Assembly: GCA_964541695.1 (NCBI GenBank)
Contig: CAZIRB010000070.1
Span: 1 to 12,919, forward strand
Source of the DNA: CAZKGE01 sp964541695
GTDB taxonomy: Bacteria > Bacillota > Clostridia > Christensenellales > CAG-138
DNA: 12,919 nt
Direction of reading: 5' to 3'
Numbering within the stretch: the first letter of the stretch is position 1; each line of letters starts with the position of its first letter. The notes under the pieces are model-generated. The model was given only the letters and a program-made list of their open reading frames with translations. It was not told where the DNA came from and did no database searches. The position numbers were made by a program, and so were the translations under genes. Shown here piece by piece: positions 5,651-12,919 of the stretch.

Positions 5651-8600
5651 TTATGCCGCGTATTTCTGTACCAGCGCCTGCAATTCGTCGTTCGACAGGT
5701 CGAAGAAATCCCGCACCTGCTCGAGCGCGACCTGCGGCCGTTTCTCGAGCGCGCGCCGCAGCTCCGCAACGCTGTTCTCCCACTTTTTCATCGACGACGG
5801 CGCGCCCCAGCGGCGGATATGCCGCTCCATCTCGGGCCTAAGCTCCGCGGCCATCTCGTCAAGCAGCGCGGTCAGCCGCTCGGGCGCAAACTGCGTCACG
5901 ATCAGCTCCACGTAGCGCTCCGCGCAAAACTTGCGCCAGGACTTGTTGCGCCTTAAGCCCACGTAGATGTCCATATTCGTCAGCGTCCCGTTGGCGGACG
6001 GCACGCCGCGCTCGCTGAAGAAGTTATGCATGATGTCGCGCGTGTAGGAATTGAGCAGAAAGTCCTGGTCGAAGCAGATCGGCCGCCATTTGATCGAGAC
6101 GCCCGGCGCGCGCCAGTATTTCTGGTTGAACATGTCGGAGTTTGCAAAGTAGGTCTGCGCGATGAAATAGTCCGTAAAATACGCCACGTCGACGCGGTCC
6201 GAGAGCTTGGCGAACGTCTCGTCCGAGGCGGTGTTGCCGTTTAGCGCGAGCGAACGCGCGTCGAGGAAGCTGTCGCTCGAACCGGCCAGCGCCGTGGCGT
6301 TTCTTCGCACGATGTCCACGTCGTCCTCGTCCGCGCCGTAGTGGTTGACGAGGAAGTCCTTGTTCATGTCCTCGTCAAGGTCGTAGACGCCGTAGTACAC
6401 GCCGTTGATGTACAATATGACCGGCCGCGTCATCGGCACGTCGACGTTCATGCCGAGCGCCGCGCGCGAGAAGAACGAGTTGCGGATGCGCGCCTCCGTG
6501 CTGTCCTGGCCGCTGTTGCGCAGCGCCAGCGTCGTAAATTCCTTGAGCGGATAGCCGTACTTTGCGTAGAACGGATAGCGCACGCTGCTCTGGCCGTAGG
6601 CCGCGCGCAGATGCAGCGAGAGCGACTTTTGCGCGTAGACGAGCGTGCCCGCGCCCTTGACCTTGACGCCGCAAGGAAACTCCGTGCCGAGCCGCCCGTC
6701 GCTCTCGAAATACTGGATGTACGCCTCGCGTTCGATCTTTTTCTCGCGGTCGGTCACCGCATACACGGTCTTGATGTCGTCCGCGTCGCCGACGAGGCTG
6801 ACCACCGGCAGCGTGTGCGGCTCGACGAACAGGTACGTCGCGGTCGCGACCTCGCTCGTGACAAGGCCCGGGAAAACCGTCACCGCGCGCAGGACCGTGG
6901 TCTTTTCGACCGTGATCGGGCCGTCGTATTTTTTTGAGCGCGACGTGGGCTTAGACCCGTTCGTCGTATAGCGGATCTCCGCGCCGTCGCTGCGGGCGGA
7001 GATTGTGACCGTAAACGCTTCGGCGTGGTACAGCCGCGCGTCGGAAAACGTCGGCTCGGGCGCGTAGCCGGTGCGCACGCTGTCGGCGTCGTTCTTCCCG
7101 TTCTTCGTGGGGTTTGTGAAGAACACGCGTTCGACCGTGTCGTCGCTCTCGACGCGGCCGGACGTAAGCCCCGCGCGCAGCACGCCGGTGCTGAACGCGT
7201 CGACGCGGCCGCCGGTTGCATCCGTGAGCACGATCGTTTCGCCGGAGGGCGGGATGCCGAACGCCGCCACGCCTCCCTTCTGCCGGATGGTGCGCGTCGT
7301 GGCTTCGACGACGGCGTAGCCGCCCGGCTCGATGGAGAGCTTCTCGATCGTGAACTTATCCGGCTCGTCCGGGTCGTCCGAAAGGGACCAGCCGGACAGG
7401 TCGACCGTCTTATCCCCGCCGTTATACAGCTCGATCCAGTCGTTTGCGGCGGCGCCGACGCCGTGCGCGGCCGCGACCTCGCTGATGAACACGCCGTTCT
7501 TATTGAAACAGCCGATCTGGTCGGCTGTTTCGTACCCGTATCCGTTTTCGCCGCCCGGCGTGGGCTTGGCGTAATAGCGCGTGTTTCCCCCGCCGTCGCG
7601 GCCGACCGACACGTCCCCCGGCAGGCTTGCCGGCGCCTCCATGCGGTCGACGCGCATGCCGTCGAGCCTCGTTAAGAATATGCCGCCCTCGTCGTCGCCG
7701 AGCGAGAACGAGGCGTGCAGCTCCGCGCCCGCGCGGTCCTTGCCGGACAGGAACACGATCACGTAGCCGTTTGCCGGGATCGTCGCCTGCGGCAACGCCC
7801 ACTTGAACAGGTCGGTCTCGTCGTCGGAAAGGAAGTACCCGTAAAGCGGCAGCTCGCCGCCCGTATTGTTGTGCAGCTCGACCCACTCCGGCCGGTCGCC
7901 GTCCGCGTCGACGGCGGAGAGGTCGTTGTCGCGCAGAAGCTCGCTGATGCGCACCGGGTCGGTTTCGTCCATGTCCGTCATGTCGAGCGAAGCAAAGCGC
8001 GCGTCGCTGTTGGGTTCGCCCGGCGTCGGGTAGGCGGTGTATTTGTCGCCCTCCTCGGCCACGACGGCCAATCCCGACGGGATGCCGAGCGCCCACGTCA
8101 GCGTGGACAGCCGGCGGCCGGTTAAATCGCTGAGCACGATCGCGGTATCGGACTGGCCGAGCTTGAAGTCCGCGTGGAACTCCCCCTCGCTCGTGTCCAG
8201 CCCGGAGAGGTACACGATCACGTAGCCGCCCGGCTCGAGCGTGCCCGCGGGGAGCTGCCAGCGCATGGGATTTGCCTCGGTGTCGGAGAGGTAGAAGTTC
8301 TCGAGCCGAAGCTGCGTGTTTCCGCCGTTATAGAGCTCGACCCACGGATAGCCGCCCGCGGCCGCCGGCAGCACCTCCGTAACGGAAAGGTCCGTCAGGC
8401 TCTGGTTCTGAAACAGCGCGTTAAGCGAGGACGCGACGTCCCCGGCGTTACCTTGTCCCGGCGTGGGCTGCGCGCAGTAGCCGTACGCGCCGTTGCCTGT
8501 GCGCGCGTACGACACGTCCGTAATCAAAGCCGGGACCTCGAGCTGCTGCAGAAGGTTGTAGTACGCGTCCGTGAGGAACAGGTAATCGCCGCTCTTGCTC

Positions 8601-8959
8601 AGCCCAAACCCCGTGCAACACACGTTCGTCTGCCCGGCGGCGCTGTCGTCCGTCGCGTACACGATCAGATACCCGCCCGCCTCGATCGTGACGTCGGGAA
8701 ACGTATATTTATGCAGGTCGCGCAGATTGTCCGACAGCCCGCAGCCGCTTAGGTTGACGGGCGCGGACGTGCCGTTGTAGAGCTCCACCCAGTCGGGCGA
8801 GCCCATCACGTCGTCGACGAGCGAGCGCTTGTTGCTCGAGACCACCTCGGAGATCACGAGCGCGCCGCTCTTATTCTGCGAAAACGTCACCACCGAGCAG
8901 GCGGAAAACGCCGCGGACACTAAAAAAGCCAGGCAAAGGCCAAGAAAACGTCGTTTCAT
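5651..8959 (-). CDS. Secreted lipoprotein: four lamin-tail domains, chitobiase-C-like domain and CotH kinase-like domain
   Basis: The protein has 1102 residues. It opens with a signal peptide (MKRRFLGLCLAFLVSAAFSAC) whose cysteine 21 sits in a near-lipobox, so it is probably anchored on the outer face of the membrane. Four lamin-tail domains follow at about 32-150, 187-305, 336-455 and 488-600, each with a W(V/I)EL(Y/H)N core, a SLSD-type turn and a GGY(V/L)IVY-type strand. A chitobiase/hexosaminidase C-terminal-like domain spans about 636-712 (GAEIRYTTNGSKPTS). The CotH domain spans about 718-1065 and carries YGVYDLDEDMNKDFL (856-870) and a WRPICFDQDF stretch (959-968) in place of the usual W.LD.D acidic motif. 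CotH proteins are atypical kinases first known from Bacillus spore coats; in gut and anaerobic Clostridia such multidomain forms are surface proteins of unknown role. I chose the ATG at 8959 (the adjacent ATG at 8962 is equivalent). It fits the promoter and GGAG, whereas an ATG at 8986 would lie almost on the transcription start. Confidence 0.93.
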   Translation of the reverse strand: MKRRFLGLCLAFLVSAAFSACSVVTFSQNKSGALVISEVVSSNKRSLVDDVMGSPDWVELYNGTSAPVNLSGCGLSDNLRDLHKYTFPDVTIEAGGYLIVYATDDSAAGQTNVCCTGFGLSKSGDYLFLTDAYYNLLQQLEVPALITDVSYARTGNGAYGYCAQPTPGQGNAGDVASSLNALFQNQSLTDLSVTEVLPAAAGGYPWVELYNGGNTQLRLENFYLSDTEANPMRWQLPAGTLEPGGYVIVYLSGLDTSEGEFHADFKLGQSDTAIVLSDLTGRRLSTLTWALGIPSGLAVVAEEGDKYTAYPTPGEPNSDARFASLDMTDMDETDPVRISELLRDNDLSAVDADGDRPEWVELHNNTGGELPLYGYFLSDDETDLFKWALPQATIPANGYVIVFLSGKDRAGAELHASFSLGDDEGGIFLTRLDGMRVDRMEAPASLPGDVSVGRDGGGNTRYYAKPTPGGENGYGYETADQIGCFNKNGVFISEVAAAHGVGAAANDWIELYNGGDKTVDLSGWSLSDDPDEPDKFTIEKLSIEPGGYAVVEATTRTIRQKGGVAAFGIPPSGETIVLTDATGGRVDAFSTGVLRAGLTSGRVESDDTVERVFFTNPTKNGKNDADSVRTGYAPEPTFSDARLYHAEAFTVTISARSDGAEIRYTTNGSKPTSRSKKYDGPITVEKTTVLRAVTVFPGLVTSEVATATYLFVEPHTLPVVSLVGDADDIKTVYAVTDREKKIEREAYIQYFESDGRLGTEFPCGVKVKGAGTLVYAQKSLSLHLRAAYGQSSVRYPFYAKYGYPLKEFTTLALRNSGQDSTEARIRNSFFSRAALGMNVDVPMTRPVILYINGVYYGVYDLDEDMNKDFLVNHYGADEDDVDIVRRNATALAGSSDSFLDARSLALNGNTASDETFAKLSDRVDVAYFTDYFIAQTYFANSDMFNQKYWRAPGVSIKWRPICFDQDFLLNSYTRDIMHNFFSERGVPSANGTLTNMDIYVGLRRNKSWRKFCAERYVELIVTQFAPERLTALLDEMAAELRPEMERHIRRWGAPSSMKKWENSVAELRRALEKRPQVALEQVRDFFDLSNDELQALVQKYAA

Positions 8960-8989
8960 CATACTCCGCGTTCGGGCACCCCTCATAAT

Positions 8990-9006
8990 TGATATGAATT
9001 ATATCA
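8990..9006 (-). promoter_or_regulatory. Extended -10 promoter of the CotH gene inside an inverted repeat
   Basis: The minus strand reads TGATATAAT (8998-9006), a perfect extended -10 element. No good -35 box lies at the right distance, which is usual for extended -10 promoters. The same bases form an inverted repeat, TGATAT-5-ATATCA (8990-9006), covering the -10 box and the expected start point, so a repressor site is possible. The resulting leader of roughly 30 bases supports the start at 8959. Confidence 0.6.
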
Positions 9007-9185
9007 CAGGGCAAGGACAATCCGATACGGCATGAATTGTAAACATCCTGCGGCAGCGGAGAAGAAAAGTGCGCATGTCCGCAAATCGACCGCCGGTCAA
9101 ACGCCGCATTGCGGCGCGCATAACCCCCGGACGGATCACGCAAATCCCGCGGAATTCCGGGGAATTTTGGATGCGCGCGAACCGT
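9007..9185. other. Divergent intergenic region without a gene
   Basis: The full gap between the CotH gene and the rightward gene is about 310 bases (8960-9271). Besides the two promoters it contains small palindromes: GACCG-C-CGGTC (9088-9098) and CGCCGC-ATT-GCGGCG (9102-9116). It also contains a duplicated GGAATT(CC/TT) pair around 9150-9175. I see no ORF with a ribosome site, no RNA-gene fold and no terminator for either side. Confidence 0.5.
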
Positions 9186-9215
9186 TTGACAGAACGCCCG
9201 CGCCGACAGTATAAT
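9186..9215 (+). promoter_or_regulatory. Consensus sigma-A promoter of the 186-residue protein gene
   Basis: TTGACA (9186-9191) and TATAAT (9210-9215) are both exact consensus hexamers with an 18-base spacer. Transcription would begin near 9222, leaving a 50-base leader that contains a perfect 10-base palindrome (CCGCATGCGG, 9240-9249) just before the ribosome site AAGGAG (9255-9260). The palindrome could be an operator or a small RNA hairpin. Confidence 0.85.
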
Positions 9216-9271
9216 AGGGAAAGCGGGTCGGTTGGGTGCCCGCATGCGGCAAAAAAGGAGTACGATCCGCC

Positions 9272-9832
9272 GTGAAGGACGCCGTCGTTGTCGTAAGCTA
9301 CTGCCCGGACAGCCTCGAGATGCTGCAGCGGCGCGTCGGCGGGATCCTCAAGGGGATCGCGCCCGTCGAAAAGCTGCTCAGCGACGAGCTGCCGGACGAG
9401 GCCAACGCTGCCATGTACGTGTGCTTTGCGCGCGGCAAAAACTTCGACGTGCTCACGGAGCGCGTCAGGGGCGGCACGCCCGTCATCGGCGCGGAGCTGA
9501 CGCTCCTGCCCGCCGCGGTGCGCGCGGTGCGCTCGATCGGCGAGAGCAAGGTGCTCGGCGTCGTGTCCGACCATCAGCGGTGCGCAAACTATTTCCTTGG
9601 CGAGATCATCGCGTCCGCGCCCACGCCGCACCGCTACGTCACCGGCACGTTCCACGACATGCCGGCCATGCCCGCCGACGTGTTCCTCATCCCGGAGGAG
9701 CTGGAGCATACGGCGCGGCGCATCGGCATCCCCGCGGGGCGCGAGGCGGTGTTTTTACCCAGGGCGATCAGCCAGCGCTCGGCGGCGGAGATCATCGACC
9801 AGGCGATGCGGCTCTTTATAAAACAATCGTAA
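9272..9832 (+). CDS. Conserved-looking alpha/beta protein of unknown function (186 aa)
   Basis: I do not recognise this protein. It has no signal peptide, membrane segment or DNA-binding helix-turn-helix. Hydrophobic strands alternate with helices: DAVVVVSYC (3-11), AAMYVCFA (46-53), TPVIGAEL (69-76), KVLGVVSD (93-100), RYVTGTF (121-127) and DVFLIPE (136-142). This suggests a Rossmann-like or periplasmic-binding-like fold. The RGKNFDVL...GGTPVIG stretch loosely recalls effector domains such as the N-terminal domain of PrpR, but I would not assign it. Cys11, Cys51 and Cys104 are the only cysteines. The GTG at 9272 has AAGGAG eleven bases upstream; a longer in-frame reading from 9236 has no such site and would run through the leader palindrome. 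The gene is monocistronic, with its own consensus promoter and terminator. Confidence 0.85.
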   Translation: MKDAVVVVSYCPDSLEMLQRRVGGILKGIAPVEKLLSDELPDEANAAMYVCFARGKNFDVLTERVRGGTPVIGAELTLLPAAVRAVRSIGESKVLGVVSDHQRCANYFLGEIIASAPTPHRYVTGTFHDMPAMPADVFLIPEELEHTARRIGIPAGREAVFLPRAISQRSAAEIIDQAMRLFIKQS

Positions 9833-9853
9833 CAGGAAACGCGCGAGGTCAGT

Positions 9854-9893
9854 CGGGAACCTCTCCGGTCACACGGAGGTTCCCGTTTTGTTT
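9854..9893 (+). terminator. Intrinsic terminator
   Basis: A perfect 10-bp stem, CGGGAACCTC / GAGGTTCCCG (9854-9863 and 9876-9885), with a 12-base loop is followed at once by TTTTGTTT (9886-9893). It lies 22 bases after the stop of the 186-residue protein and separates that gene from the molybdenum hydroxylase. Confidence 0.92.
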
Positions 9894-9972
9894 CCCCGGA
9901 CGGACCGTCAAGGGAGCGGCGGGACAGGGGCTTTAATCTGCGGCAACCGAAAAAATGGAGGGAGACCCGAAT

Positions 9973-12744
<2,772 letters not shown>

Positions 12745-12756
12745 GGGGAACGGGAA

Positions 12757-12919
12757 GGTACGTTGAGGGCTCCCCACAGTTCGCAATGGTCGCGGTGCGT
12801 TGCGGCCAAAGCCGCTGCCTTCCGCTTCCTTGCTCACTGGGCCTGTGCCTCGCTTCATCCGCCGCAGGCGGCGCTCGGCTTCGGCCCTCTCAAACACCCG
12901 CCAAAGGGCCGAAGGCCCT
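12757..12919 (+). repeat. Right copy of the two-part hairpin repeat, with a longer middle
   Basis: Twelve bases after the hydroxylase stop, GGTACGTTGAGGGCTCC (12757-12773) matches the block after proS at 15 of 17 bases. The last 21 bases of the window (12899-12919, starting CGCCAAAGGGCCGA) match the second block at 20 of 21. Here the blocks are separated by about 125 bases, against 13 after proS. The extra stretch holds CCGCC-GCA-GGCGG (12859-12871) and a GGCTTCGGCC-type hairpin (about 12876-12886). The second block is itself half of a palindrome cut off by the window edge. No gene or T-tract terminator is apparent in 12745-12919. Confidence 0.65.

Noticed and set aside
9894..9972. Molybdenum-cofactor riboswitch or promoter in front of the hydroxylase
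   Set aside because: After the terminator only about 80 bases remain, too short for a convincing cofactor riboswitch. TTTAAT at 9932-9937 has no matching -35 box. A distant or unusual promoter cannot be excluded.

Overview
The window reads as chromosomal DNA of a GC-rich Firmicute, most likely a member of the Clostridia. I estimate the GC content by eye at about two thirds. Four things point this way: a type-3 (eukaryote/archaeal-like) prolyl-tRNA synthetase with a C-terminal zinc module; a DivIVA-like coiled-coil protein; a small CmpB-family membrane protein; and a Bacillus/Clostridium-type LexA box. This placement is inferred from gene content, not from a marker phylogeny.

Positions 80-5567, minus strand: a genome-maintenance block. 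Read in the direction of transcription it holds a tandem OB-fold SSB-like protein, a four-helix CmpB-family membrane protein, then ruvC, ruvA, ruvB, a DivIVA-like coiled-coil protein and proS. The last five genes are tightly packed (gaps of 0-17 bases, apart from the exact ruvC start). They appear to be driven by a good sigma-A promoter placed at the 3' end of the CmpB-family gene. A near-perfect LexA-type palindrome lies over the predicted transcription start, so Holliday-junction processing, and with it the coiled-coil protein and proS, is probably under SOS control.

Positions 5651-8959, minus strand: one very large gene for a predicted secreted lipoprotein with four lamin-tail domains, a chitobiase-C-like domain and a C-terminal CotH kinase-like domain. 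It has its own extended -10 promoter inside a small inverted repeat. Positions 8960-9271 are a divergent control region, which also holds a consensus sigma-A promoter facing right.

Positions 9272-9832, plus strand: a 186-residue alpha/beta protein of unknown function, followed by a clear intrinsic terminator. Positions 9973-12744, plus strand: a FAD-less molybdenum hydroxylase (xanthine dehydrogenase/aldehyde oxidoreductase family) with both [2Fe-2S] domains fused to the molybdopterin domains.

Both ends of the window carry the same two-part, hairpin-rich intergenic repeat, each copy just downstream of a gene's stop codon and in the same orientation relative to that gene. I found no RNA genes, CRISPR arrays, transposases or phage genes. 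The points most worth following are the SOS-type operator over an operon that includes non-repair genes, the tail-less tandem-OB protein, the coiled-coil protein between ruvB and proS, the orphan 186-residue protein and the dispersed repeat.
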